DNA from: Nonomuraea harbinensis
GTDB taxonomy: Bacteria > Actinomycetota > Actinomycetes > Streptosporangiales > Streptosporangiaceae
Assembly (NCBI RefSeq): GCF_019396385.1
Contig: NZ_JAHKRN010000001.1
Span: 342,344 to 406,343, forward strand
Reading direction: 5' to 3'
DNA: 64,000 nucleotides
Positions 1 through 7,875 of this stretch are shown piece by piece (the stretch's first letter is position 1; each line of letters starts with the position of its first letter). The notes below the pieces were generated by a model. The model searched no databases. It had not been told where the DNA came from and worked only from the letters and a program-made list of their open reading frames with translations. The position numbers and the translations under genes were made by a program.

Positions 1-334
1 GCATCGCCATCGAGACGCTCTCGGCCAGCTCGACGTCCTCGGCCACGTCGGGCGCGGTCAGCAGCGGCTCGGGCAGCCACGGGCCGACGTAGGACTCCTT
101 GCGCCGGCCGAGCGTGCGCAGTCGTTTCAGCGCCTGCCGCGTGACGATCCGTACCAGATAAGCACGCTGATCCCGCACCGTACCGAGATCGACGCCCGCC
201 CACCGCAGCCAGGTTTCCTGCAGGACGTCCTCCGCGTCGGCGGCCGAGCTCAGCATCTCGTAGGCGACCGTGAACAGCAGGTTGCGGTGGGCGAGGAACG
301 CCTCGGTCGCCGGATGCTCGCTGCCTTCGCCCAT
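1..334 (-). CDS. ECF sigma factor, SigJ/ECF41 type (3' part cut by window edge)
   Basis: The 111 visible residues start at an ATG at 334 (MGEGSEHPATEAF) and contain sigma region 2 (AYEMLSSAADAEDVLQETW, about residues 23-42) and the start of the linker. This arrangement is typical of ECF41/SigJ factors, which normally carry a C-terminal SnoaL-like domain that would lie outside the window. ECF41 factors often sit beside an oxidoreductase they control, and a divergent flavoprotein starts at 500. The 165-bp intergenic region holds TGTCACA-like boxes (397-403 in minus orientation, 439-445 in plus), resembling ECF41 -35 elements. I could not find a -10 at the usual spacing, so regulation is only suggested. 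Confidence 0.85.
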   Translation of the reverse strand, partial: MGEGSEHPATEAFLAHRNLLFTVAYEMLSSAADAEDVLQETWLRWAGVDLGTVRDQRAYLVRIVTRQALKRLRTLGRRKESYVGPWLPEPLLTAPDVAEDVELAESVSMAM

Positions 335-499
335 CACTGCTCCTCGCCTGTCCGTTCCCGACCGTGCCACGCATACGATCCCGCCCGCCGCCGCCGTGTG
401 ACACCCGGACTCGGTGACATACGTCACACCCGCCGTGCTGTCACAAGCGTCGCGCCGCCGGGATCTCTTGCTCGTCAGACCGCGTACGGAAGGAACATC

Positions 500-1840
500 A
501 TGAGTTCAGCACTGGAAGCCCTGCGCCGCGACTTCGGCGGCGACATCGTCGAACCGGGATCGGCCGAGTACGCGTCGGCCAGTCGTTCCGTGCTGGTGAC
601 GGGCAGTCCTGCCTGGGTCCTGCGGCCCAGGAGCGTCGGGGACGTGCGGGCGGGCGTGAGATTCGCCGCCGGCGCCGGCCTCCGGCTGTCCGTACGAGGA
701 GGCGGCCACGCCTTCGCGGGCTTCGGCACCAACGACGGCGGCGTGGTGATCGACCTCGGCGCGCTCGCGAGCGTGGAGGTCACCGACAAGGAGCGTCACC
801 TCGTACGGATCGGCGGCGGCGCCACCTGGGGCCAGGTCGCGACCGCGCTGGCCCCGCACGGCCTGGCGATCTCCTCGGGTGACACCAAGGGTGTCGGGGT
901 CGGCGGGCTGACCTTGAGCGGGGGCATCGGCTGGAAGGTCAGGAAGCACGGCCTGGCCCTGGACAACCTGGTCGCCGCGGAGCTGGTCACCGCCGATGGG
1001 GAGACCGTGCGGGCCTCCGCGCGGGAGAACCCGGAGCTGTTCTGGGCGATCCGCGGCGGCGGCGGCAACTTCGGGATCGTGACCGCCTTCGCGTTCGCGG
1101 CACACCCGACGACGGACGTCTTCTTCGGCCGGATCGCCTTCCCCGCGCGGGAGGCGGCGGCCGTGCTCCAGGGCTGGGCGGACCTCCTCCGCACCGCCCC
1201 TGAAGAGCTCACCTCCGTCGCGGAGTTCGCCAACCCCTTCGCGGGCGGCCCCGAAGCACCCGTCGAGATCCGCGTCGCCTTCGACGGCGACGACCCGGAG
1301 CGCGCGGCCGGAGCCATCGGCCCGATCCGCCGCCTCGGCACCGTCATCGACGACGACGTCGCGCCGCGGCCCTTCGCGGACACGCTCGTGGACGGCGCCA
1401 CCCCGCCGCCGGGTTTCCGCGTGTTCACCCGGAGCGCCTTCACCGGCGGTGACGCGGCGCCCGCCGCGCTCAAGGTCCTGGCCGAGGCCGGGGCGTCGGA
1501 ACGGCCGCCGTTCATCGCCGTCCGCAGCGTCGGCGGCGCCGTGTCCCGCGTGGCCCCCGACGCCACCGCCTACGCGCACCGTCAGGCGGAGCTGATGTTC
1601 ACGACCACCGTCGCGGGCCCCGAGCCGGTCGTCGAGGCCGCGCGTCCCGCCCTGGAAGCGCTCTGGGCGAAACTCGCGCCGCACGCCGGCGGCGCCTACG
1701 CCAACTTCCTCGCAACCGCCACCGAGGAGGACGTCGCCGCCGTCTACCCGGCGCCGACCTACGAGCGGCTCGCCGCGGTCAAGCGTCAGTACGACCCCGG
1801 CAACCTGTTCACCGGCAACCACAACATCCGGCCCCGGTAG
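500..1840 (+). CDS. FAD-linked oxidoreductase, BBE / 6-hydroxy-D-nicotine oxidase-like
   Basis: A 446-residue flavoprotein. The start is the ATG at 500 behind GGAAGGAAC; earlier in-frame codons lack a ribosome site and resemble no family member. The FAD-binding PCMH domain spans about residues 30-200, with RGGGHAFAG, whose His matches the residue that carries covalently bound FAD, and GVGVGGLTLSGGIGW. The second covalent Cys found in bicovalent BBE enzymes is not seen, so monocovalent His-FAD is expected, as in 6-hydroxynicotine oxidase. The C-terminal BBE motif (YDPGNLFTGNHNIRP) is intact. It is divergent from the ECF41 sigma gene and is a plausible target. Substrate cannot be told from sequence. 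Confidence 0.9.
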   Translation: MSSALEALRRDFGGDIVEPGSAEYASASRSVLVTGSPAWVLRPRSVGDVRAGVRFAAGAGLRLSVRGGGHAFAGFGTNDGGVVIDLGALASVEVTDKERHLVRIGGGATWGQVATALAPHGLAISSGDTKGVGVGGLTLSGGIGWKVRKHGLALDNLVAAELVTADGETVRASARENPELFWAIRGGGGNFGIVTAFAFAAHPTTDVFFGRIAFPAREAAAVLQGWADLLRTAPEELTSVAEFANPFAGGPEAPVEIRVAFDGDDPERAAGAIGPIRRLGTVIDDDVAPRPFADTLVDGATPPPGFRVFTRSAFTGGDAAPAALKVLAEAGASERPPFIAVRSVGGAVSRVAPDATAYAHRQAELMFTTTVAGPEPVVEAARPALEALWAKLAPHAGGAYANFLATATEEDVAAVYPAPTYERLAAVKRQYDPGNLFTGNHNIRPR

Positions 1841-1884
1841 ACAGGAACCGCCCGGCCGGCCATGTCAGTGGCCGGCCGGCCGCG

Positions 1885-3243
1885 TCACTGGCGTTTGCGA
1901 TCGATGAAGCGCTGGAGCACCAGGAGGACGATCGGCAGGATCAGCCCGAAGGCGAACTCCGTCAGCTGGATCAGCCGCGTCGCCAGCCCCACGGCTCCTC
2001 CCGCCACGAAGAGCGCCAGCGACACCCAGGCCCAGTGCCGCCGCAACCACCGCAGGGACCCGGCCCACCGGCGCCGCGGCAGCAGAGGACGCAGGACCTT
2101 CTCGACCGGCAGGTTCTTCCCGTCCTTCTGCCGGATCACGATCGCGCCTTCCATCCAGACGATCTGATCCCCGGCACGAGCGAGCCTGACGCTCCTGAGC
2201 GACGCCAGAGCCTCCACGCACGGCCACACCCCCCACAGAGTGATGTGCGTGCTCATGCTGTTGGGCCAGGACCCGTCCTGACACTGCTCGGTGACGATCG
2301 TGTCGAAGGACTGCGCCAGCTTCCCCGCCACGTCGATGCTCTGGAACCGCGGATGGTGCATCAGCGCCGTGGTCGCCACCGGCAGCGCGTAGTGCGTCAG
2401 CGACGGCGGGAGCCAGTATTCCTCACCCTTGTCCGTACGCAGGAAGAGGACGTTGGACCGTTCCTCCCGGTTGCCGATCTCCACCAGGGAGGAGGTGTCC
2501 AGGTTGGCGAGGAGCCAGTCGAAGCCCTTGGCCACCTTCTCGGACGCCGGGTCGACGCCGGCCTTCACCAGCGTGGTGAGCGCCGACGCGGTGTGGGCGA
2601 CGCGTGCCTGGTTCTGGCGGGGCTCCGGGGCCCAGCCGCCGGAGGGCAGCTGCTGCTCGATCAGCCACGCCACCCCCTTGTCGACCGCCGGGTCCTGGGG
2701 AGCCGCCTCCAGCAGGGCCCGCAGGGCCAGGCACGTCAGCCAGACGCGGGGCGGGCAGCCGTGGAAGGAGCCCCAGCCGCCGGACCTGTCCTGGTTGTTG
2801 CGCAACCAGGACACCGCCCGTGAGAGGTCGGGAGTCGTCGGCTGGTCGTCGCACCGCAGCGCGGCCAGGCACCGCACCACCCAGGCGGTCGCCTCGACCA
2901 CCGGCTTGTCCTTGCTGGTGTTGGTCCACCAGCCGCCGTCGACCTTCGGGTCCTCGTCCTTGATCTGGCGGACCCTGAGGAAGTTGAGCGCGTCCTCCAG
3001 GTGGGGCGGAGACTCACCGGCGACGTGGAAGGTCAGCAACGCCACGGCGGTCGCGGTCGCCCCCGGCGGGACGGTGTCGAGCAGGTGGTACCAGCCGCCC
3101 CCACCCGCGGGACTTTCGTTGTACATGTGGCGCAACAAGTCCATCGACTTGTTCAACGCGCTCTCGGACTGTGACAGATCGATCTCGTGCAACAAGGCCG
3201 TTCCCCCGTCGCCGCTTTTCCCGGAGCGTACCGTTCCCCCCAT
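1885..3243 (-). CDS. Prenyltransferase/squalene-cyclase-repeat protein with C-terminal membrane helices
   Basis: A 452-residue protein from the ATG at 3243 (MGGTVRSGKSGD); an ATG at 3297 is an alternative, and neither has a strong ribosome site. The middle (about residues 40-370) is an alpha/alpha barrel with QW-like repeats such as QDRSGGWGSFHG, QQLPSGGWAPEP and EQCQDGSWPN, as in squalene-hopene cyclases and prenyltransferase beta subunits. The cyclase DXDD motif is not evident, so catalysis is doubtful and a binding or sensor role is possible. The last 60 residues contain two hydrophobic segments (WVSLALFVAGGAVGLA and FGLILPIVLLVLQRF), which place it at the membrane. It is divergent from the HIT gene. 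Confidence 0.75.
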   Translation of the reverse strand: MGGTVRSGKSGDGGTALLHEIDLSQSESALNKSMDLLRHMYNESPAGGGGWYHLLDTVPPGATATAVALLTFHVAGESPPHLEDALNFLRVRQIKDEDPKVDGGWWTNTSKDKPVVEATAWVVRCLAALRCDDQPTTPDLSRAVSWLRNNQDRSGGWGSFHGCPPRVWLTCLALRALLEAAPQDPAVDKGVAWLIEQQLPSGGWAPEPRQNQARVAHTASALTTLVKAGVDPASEKVAKGFDWLLANLDTSSLVEIGNREERSNVLFLRTDKGEEYWLPPSLTHYALPVATTALMHHPRFQSIDVAGKLAQSFDTIVTEQCQDGSWPNSMSTHITLWGVWPCVEALASLRSVRLARAGDQIVWMEGAIVIRQKDGKNLPVEKVLRPLLPRRRWAGSLRWLRRHWAWVSLALFVAGGAVGLATRLIQLTEFAFGLILPIVLLVLQRFIDRKRQ

Positions 3244-3315
3244 TGCAACTAACGTCACGCTTTGATATAGCCGAAGTGTCCGGTCGCCATACCTCATTCG
3301 GGACGGTGCAGATCG

Positions 3316-4368
3316 GTGGTTTCTGGCTTTCATATTGAGGACGGCGATATCCTCGCGCTCGGCGGCACGACCGAGTGGGCCCGATCCCTTCCCCGGCGGG
3401 CTTCCCTGGCCCATCTCACCGCCGCCACCGGGACCTGGGCCGCGGAGGAGGGCATTGTTACCCGCCCGATCCCGGGCGCCCTGCCGTATCCAGCGGGTTT
3501 CTACCGGCGCATTCACTGCGACATGGAGACGGCCGGTCATCTGCTGCCGGAAGCCTTCGAACTTCTCCCGCCCGGTGGAGTCCTCATTCCACGGTACGGC
3601 ACGCCCGAAAATCGAGACGGCGCCGTCATGCTTTCTGAAAACGTGTCAAAAACCGGCCAAGAGGAGGATTGTGTATTTTGCGGTCGTTTCCGATTTCGGA
3701 TGAACCAGGACGCCGGTGTTCCCGGTGCGGCCGCCCTGCTGTGGGGTGACGAGTTCCTGTGGTGCGCGCCGGATCTGGCTCCTCTCACCGAGGGCCATCT
3801 CCTGCTGGTCTCCACCCGCCACTTCCCGTGTTTCGGCGCGTGCCCGCCCGGCCTGGCGCGGGAGGTCGCCCGGCGGAAGCGGGAGGTCACCCGGTGGCTG
3901 GAGGCGGTCTACGGCCGTCCCGTGACGGTCTTCGAACACGGCCCGGCCGGCCCGCACGGCGCCGGCTCCTGCATCGACCACGCGCACCTGCACTTCCTGC
4001 CCGGTGCCGGTCCGGTCCGCGCCGGGATCGAGCGCGAGGCCCTGTCCGGCGCCGACGCCGGCCCGGCGGAGCTGTTCCGGAGCGGCGTCTCCTACCTCTA
4101 CCTGGAGGACGCCGAGGGAACGACCACCTACCCCTGCCCGGGGTCGTTGCCCACGCAGTTCCTCAGGATGTGCGCCGCGCCGCCCGGCGAGCGGTGGCGC
4201 TGGCAGGACATCTACGGGCTGCCGGAGACGCGCGAGCGGTTCATGGCGACGCTCCGGAAGCTGCTCCCGTCCGCGGAGGCCGGGGCGAGCCCCGTTGACA
4301 GCAGCCAGCGCAGCTCACGCGCGGTGAGCAGGTCGCCGAAGCCCATGGGATCGGAGACGCGCTCGTAG
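3316..4368 (+). CDS. HIT-domain protein with an extra N-terminal domain
   Basis: From the GTG at 3316 the product is 350 residues. Residues from about 116 form a HIT fold: CVFCGRF near the start, GDEFLWCAPDLAPLTEGHLLLVSTRHF, then the triad-like CIDHAHLHFLP (HxHxH). HIT proteins hydrolyse or transfer nucleoside phosphates. The first 110 residues have coding-like codon use (G/C at most third positions) but no family I recognise; an internal ATG at 3628 would give a HIT-only protein. The 3' end overlaps the convergent kinase gene by about 157 bp, and the last 40 residues look unstructured and may be read-through. Confidence 0.75.
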   Translation: MVSGFHIEDGDILALGGTTEWARSLPRRASLAHLTAATGTWAAEEGIVTRPIPGALPYPAGFYRRIHCDMETAGHLLPEAFELLPPGGVLIPRYGTPENRDGAVMLSENVSKTGQEEDCVFCGRFRFRMNQDAGVPGAAALLWGDEFLWCAPDLAPLTEGHLLLVSTRHFPCFGACPPGLAREVARRKREVTRWLEAVYGRPVTVFEHGPAGPHGAGSCIDHAHLHFLPGAGPVRAGIEREALSGADAGPAELFRSGVSYLYLEDAEGTTTYPCPGSLPTQFLRMCAAPPGERWRWQDIYGLPETRERFMATLRKLLPSAEAGASPVDSSQRSSRAVSRSPKPMGSETRS

Positions 4369-5174
4369 CCGGTGGGGTAGTCGACGTGCAGGCGGTCCTG
4401 CTGGTAGATCGTCGACCGGCTCGCACCACCGGCCCCCGAGCGGATCATCCACACCGGTGCGGCCTTGTGCACCGCGTCGAGCAGGGGAAACAGAAGCTCG
4501 GGGCCGCCCTCAGGGGCGCCCACCACGCCGCGCAGCGTTTCCAGCTCGCCCACCACGACGTCCGCCGCCTCCAGGAGCGGCAGCAGCCGTGCCGGGGGGA
4601 TCCTGCGGTGGATGTCGTGCGGCACCAGGTCGAGGCAGATCACCGTGGAGTGCGACCGGGCGACGGCCGCGGCTTCCAGCACGGCTTCGGCCGACCGGGC
4701 GTGCAGCAACTCGTATCCCGTCAGGAAGAGGGCGTCCGCCGCGGCGATCTCCCGGATCGCCGCCCGCACGTCCGACACGCCCAGCATCTGGAGGTCCGAC
4801 AGCGGTTCGGCGACCATCAGGCGGACCCCGTGCCCCTCCGAGGTGTCACGTATGACGAGCACCCTCGCGGTCGAGGCGCCTTCCACCACGGTCAGCCGCG
4901 GCGTCACCCCCATGGCGGTCACCTGGGCCCGTATCGGATCGGCGAACTCGTCACCCCCGATCCTCGACACCAGCGTGACGGTGGCGAAGAGGCCGATCGC
5001 CTGGCGGGCCATCTGCAGCGCGACGCCCGCCGGAGTGATGCGCACCGGCGCGTAATGGAACTGGTCGCCGCGCACCTCGCGAAAGCGCAGGGAGTCGACC
5101 CGCACGCGGACGTCGATCCGGATCTCACCGATCGCGACCAGACTGAACCGGCGCTCTCCGTCGGCGGGAATCAT
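4212..5174 (-). CDS. PfkB-family carbohydrate/nucleoside kinase-like protein
   Basis: A 320-residue ribokinase-fold protein starting at MIPADGERRF. It has an N-terminal GEIRIDVRV strand, the substrate region RITPAGVALQMARQAIGLF with SRIGGDEFADPI, VVVGELETLRGVVG (the NxxE-like position) and a C-terminal DPMGFGDLLTARELRWLL. That last motif replaces the usual DTTGAGD anion hole but keeps the catalytic Asp. The start lies two bases after the Nudix stop (TGACCATG), so the genes are translationally coupled. Substrate is unknown. The 3' end overlaps the HIT gene tail-to-tail. Confidence 0.8.
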   Translation of the reverse strand: MIPADGERRFSLVAIGEIRIDVRVRVDSLRFREVRGDQFHYAPVRITPAGVALQMARQAIGLFATVTLVSRIGGDEFADPIRAQVTAMGVTPRLTVVEGASTARVLVIRDTSEGHGVRLMVAEPLSDLQMLGVSDVRAAIREIAAADALFLTGYELLHARSAEAVLEAAAVARSHSTVICLDLVPHDIHRRIPPARLLPLLEAADVVVGELETLRGVVGAPEGGPELLFPLLDAVHKAAPVWMIRSGAGGASRSTIYQQDRLHVDYPTGYERVSDPMGFGDLLTARELRWLLSTGLAPASADGSSFRSVAMNRSRVSGSP

Positions 5175-5176
5175 GG

Positions 5177-5695
5177 TCAGCGGCGGCAGACGGCTTCGGA
5201 CGGATGCGCGCCGCGCAGCCGCAGGAAGCGCTCCACCGCCCCATCGATCCCGGGGATGAGCGGATAGCGGGCGACGGCGTCGAGCCGCACCCACCGCACC
5301 TCGTCGATGTGGTCGCCGGAGATCTGGCCGGAGGTGGTCACCTCGTGCGACAACGCCCGGCACTGCCGGGCCACGGCGATGACCCGGACACAACCGCCGT
5401 CGTCGGCCGGCATGGCCCAGTCCCACATGTGAAAGGGAGGGCCGGGCTCGATCTCGATGCCCGCCTCCTCGCGGACCTCGCGCACGATGTGCTCGTCGAG
5501 CCCTTCGTCCGCGCCCCGCATTCGCCCGCCGGGAACCTCCCACAAACCGGGGTTGTAGGGGTCGGATGGCGATTTGCGGACGAGCAACAGGCGGTTCCTG
5601 TCGGCCATGAAGGCTTTCTGCGCGACGACGATGCGCACTTTTTCCTCATTCGCCAGATCAGCCTCTGTCAGGCCGCCCAAGAGCCGGTCCACCAT
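5177..5695 (-). CDS. Nudix hydrolase
   Basis: Start ATG at 5695 (MVDRLLGG), preceded by AAAGGTGA at good spacing; a longer frame upstream is rejected. It is 172 residues. The Nudix box GGRMRGADEGLDEHIVREVR-EEAGI gives the ExxxxxxxREVREEAGI metal-binding core, but with six rather than five residues between the first Gly and Glu. Nudix enzymes cleave nucleoside diphosphates linked to another group. It is first in a two-gene unit with the PfkB-like kinase, which suggests handling of a phosphorylated nucleoside or sugar nucleotide together with the facing HIT protein. Confidence 0.85.
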   Translation of the reverse strand: MVDRLLGGLTEADLANEEKVRIVVAQKAFMADRNRLLLVRKSPSDPYNPGLWEVPGGRMRGADEGLDEHIVREVREEAGIEIEPGPPFHMWDWAMPADDGGCVRVIAVARQCRALSHEVTTSGQISGDHIDEVRWVRLDAVARYPLIPGIDGAVERFLRLRGAHPSEAVCRR

Positions 5696-6051
5696 AGACT
5701 TCACCTTTGCCGAGTGGGAACGCCTGAACGCCGGTCGCGACACGGCCGGCGCCCCACACTAGCGCTTCTACCTCGTCCGTCAGGCAGTTTCCACCAGTCG
5801 TGAAGCGTTCGACAGCGCCTTGGCGGCGGTGGATCATCCGAAGTGCGGCTTTTTCAGTGTGGCAGTTCGGGTCGCCGACATCCAGATTCCGCAATAATGT
5901 TGCCCGAAAGCGACTTTATGTTGCCTGCCCTCTGAAGCCCCGTTTAAGACGCCCTTTTCACGCTGCATCCGGGAACTCTTCGACGCCGACGAGCGTGCAG
6001 CCCTTCACCTATCGCCGGCCGCTCGGCCATGAAAGTGAAGAGGGCCGGGCG
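5696..6051. other. Gene-free stretch upstream of the Nudix operon
   Basis: About 355 bases of lower GC than the neighbours. It must contain the Nudix-kinase promoter (read leftward) and the 3' trailer of the DinB gene. I see no RNA gene and no convincing reading frame. Confidence 0.4.
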
Positions 6052-6537
6052 CTAGCGAGGCCCGAGCCCCGTCTTCCCGTCGATCAACTCGCGCACGACG
6101 TCGAGGTGTCCGGCATGACGGGCGGTCTCCTCGATCATGTGCAGCGCGATCTGCCGCAAGTCGGTGATCCGATCTCCCGGCGGATGGGGATGGCGCCCAC
6201 GGGGCCGCATCGACAGCGGCATGGCGGCGAGGACGGCGTCGGACCGCTCGCACTGGTCGCGGTAGAAGGCCAGCACCGTCGACGGTGAGCGCGGGGTCGT
6301 GAGCGGCTCGTGGTCGTCGGCCGGCCAGGGCAGGGGCTCGGCCGAACCCAGGGCGACCTCCTGGAACCAGTGCCGCTCGGCGTGACCGAGATGCTCGACG
6401 AGACCCAGCGGCGTCCACCCCGAGGGCAGGACGGCGGTCGTCAGGGCGTCGTCGCCGAGACCGTCGATGATCGCCAGCACGGCGGCGCGCTGCGCCTCCA
6501 GGAATGTCAACAGGGACTTCTTCTCGCTGTCGCCCAC
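6052..6537 (-). CDS. DinB-like protein (DUF664)
   Basis: About 161 residues from the GTG at 6537, preceded by AAAGGTG. The four-helix DinB fold is recognised from SGWTPLGLVEHLGHAERHWFQEV near the N-terminus and the C-terminal HMIEETARHAGHLDVVRELIDG. These supply the three His that bind a divalent metal in DinB/YfiT/mycothiol-transferase proteins. Members act as thiol-dependent transferases or are uncharacterised. The gene is alone on its strand and its head faces the start of the MauE-led cluster. Confidence 0.85.
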   Translation of the reverse strand: MGDSEKKSLLTFLEAQRAAVLAIIDGLGDDALTTAVLPSGWTPLGLVEHLGHAERHWFQEVALGSAEPLPWPADDHEPLTTPRSPSTVLAFYRDQCERSDAVLAAMPLSMRPRGRHPHPPGDRITDLRQIALHMIEETARHAGHLDVVRELIDGKTGLGPR

Positions 6538-6664
6538 CGGCCCACACCTTTCGCCGACCAGCCCGCCGCACCGCAGGCTAGCGGCCGGCCCCGACAGTTC
6601 TCGGGCGCCCGCCCTCCGGTTACGCCGTTGTGGTGGCTGGGCGCGGTGGATAGGTTGGCCCACC

Positions 6665-7195
6665 GTGCACTATTTGGACGTGGCCTGTCGGCTGCTGCTC
6701 GCGGCGGTCTTCGTCACGGCGGCCTGGACCAAGGTCTCGGGGAAGGCCGGCTGGGCCGCCTTCGTCGGTTCGCTGCGCCAACTGGACCAGGTGCCCGGCC
6801 CCCTCCTGCGGCCGGCGGCGTTCGCCGTGGTCGCGACCGAGATCGTCGTCGCCGTGCTGCTGCTCGTCCCCGTGCGGGTGGCGGGGTGGATCGGCTTCGC
6901 CCTGGCAGGCTGCCTCCTGCTGTCCTTCACCCTGGTGATCGGGCGGGCGCTGTCGCGCGGCAACCGCGCCCCCTGCCGGTGCTTCGGAGCGTCGAGCACG
7001 CCCCTGGGCCCGATCCACATCGTGCGCAACCTGATCCTCGTCTGCGTCGCCGTCCTCGGGCTGGCCGGCGCCTCCGCGCCGGGCGCGTTCGAGGTGCCGT
7101 ACGCCCTGCTCGCCGGTGTCGCCGGACTGGTCGCCGGCATCCTGATCACGGCGTTCGAGGACCTCGTCGCGTTGTTCAGGCCGACGGCGAGATAA
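6665..7195 (+). CDS. MauE/DoxX-like redox-associated membrane protein
   Basis: A 176-residue integral membrane protein from the GTG at 6665, with about four transmembrane helices (CRLLLAAVFVTAAW, FAVVATEIVVAVLLLV, IGFALAGCLLLSFTLVIG and the C-terminal pair). MauE proteins carry a membrane-embedded thiol pair; here it is APCRCFGASS at about residues 104-113. In methylamine dehydrogenase maturation MauE works with MauD to form disulfides in a cysteine-rich subunit. Here a thioredoxin-like gene follows 128 bp later, and a Cys-rich peptide gene lies downstream. No mau structural genes are near, so a role in oxidising that peptide is inferred. Confidence 0.85.
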   Translation: MHYLDVACRLLLAAVFVTAAWTKVSGKAGWAAFVGSLRQLDQVPGPLLRPAAFAVVATEIVVAVLLLVPVRVAGWIGFALAGCLLLSFTLVIGRALSRGNRAPCRCFGASSTPLGPIHIVRNLILVCVAVLGLAGASAPGAFEVPYALLAGVAGLVAGILITAFEDLVALFRPTAR

Positions 7196-7323
7196 CAGCC
7201 GGTTTGATCCCTATGTCGTGTTATGCGCAGAGAATGCCCTGTCGATAATCATGGACCGCTTCGCCTGACTAGACCTGTACTATCCTGGCCGCTCCGAAAA
7301 CGATCAACTCGGAGGATTACGCC

Positions 7324-7875
7324 GTGTCAGTCTTGTGGGCCGCGTTAGCGATCGTCTTCATCATCTGCCTGCTCAACCTGGTGCTCACCGTCGCGGTGAT
7401 CCGGCGCCTGCGCGAGCACACCGAGCTGATCAACCGAGGGGGCGGGCATCCCCCCGGACAGGAAGAGATCACCCTGCCCGCCGGCGCCCGCGTCGGCGAG
7501 TTCAGCGCCGTCACGGGCGACGACCGGACGGTGACCCGTGACGATCTGCGGCCGGGGATGCTCGTGGCCTTCTTCTCGCCGCGCTGCCCGACCTGCGAGG
7601 AGCAGAAACCCGCCTTCATCCGGTACGCGTCCGGCCTGCCGGGCGGGCGCGACCAGGTGATCGCGGTGCTCCTCGGCTCGCCCGAGGAACTGGGCGGGCT
7701 GCGCGAGGAGCTGGGCGGGATCGCGCAGATCGTCATCGAAGGGGACGTCGACGGCGCCATGGCCGCGGCGTTCGGCCTGCGCGGATACCCGGCCTTCTGC
7801 CTCATGGGCCAGGACGGCGTCCTCCAGGTGACCGGTTTCAAGGTCGACGTCCTTCCCGACTCCGTGGCCCTGTGA
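7324..7875 (+). CDS. TlpA/MauD-like membrane-anchored thioredoxin
   Basis: 183 residues from the GTG at 7324, eight bases after GGAGG. An N-terminal membrane anchor (LAIVFIICLLNLVLTVAVI) is followed by an external thioredoxin fold with FFSPRCPTCEEQKPAF. The CPTC redox centre is at residues 88-91, and the cis-Pro position is GYPAFCLM. CxxC partners of MauE transfer electrons between substrate thiols and the membrane protein. The stop codon overlaps the exporter start (GTGA), so the two are translated together. Confidence 0.9.
   Translation: MSVLWAALAIVFIICLLNLVLTVAVIRRLREHTELINRGGGHPPGQEEITLPAGARVGEFSAVTGDDRTVTRDDLRPGMLVAFFSPRCPTCEEQKPAFIRYASGLPGGRDQVIAVLLGSPEELGGLREELGGIAQIVIEGDVDGAMAAAFGLRGYPAFCLMGQDGVLQVTGFKVDVLPDSVAL

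Noticed and set aside
397..476. A full ECF41 promoter upstream of the flavoprotein
   Set aside because: TGTCACA boxes are present, but no CGTC-like -10 lies at the required 16-17 base spacing on either strand.
506..1822. Long minus-strand open frame of 438 codons
   Set aside because: It is the antisense shadow of the flavoprotein gene, with no ribosome site and Arg/Gly/Val-rich composition typical of GC-rich shadows.
2035..2823. Plus-strand frame opposite the cyclase-repeat gene
   Set aside because: Antisense shadow; the minus frame has recognisable QW repeats and membrane helices.
6665..7875. A methylamine utilisation (mau) operon
   Set aside because: Only MauE- and MauD-like genes occur; the dehydrogenase subunits, MauG and amicyanin genes are absent.
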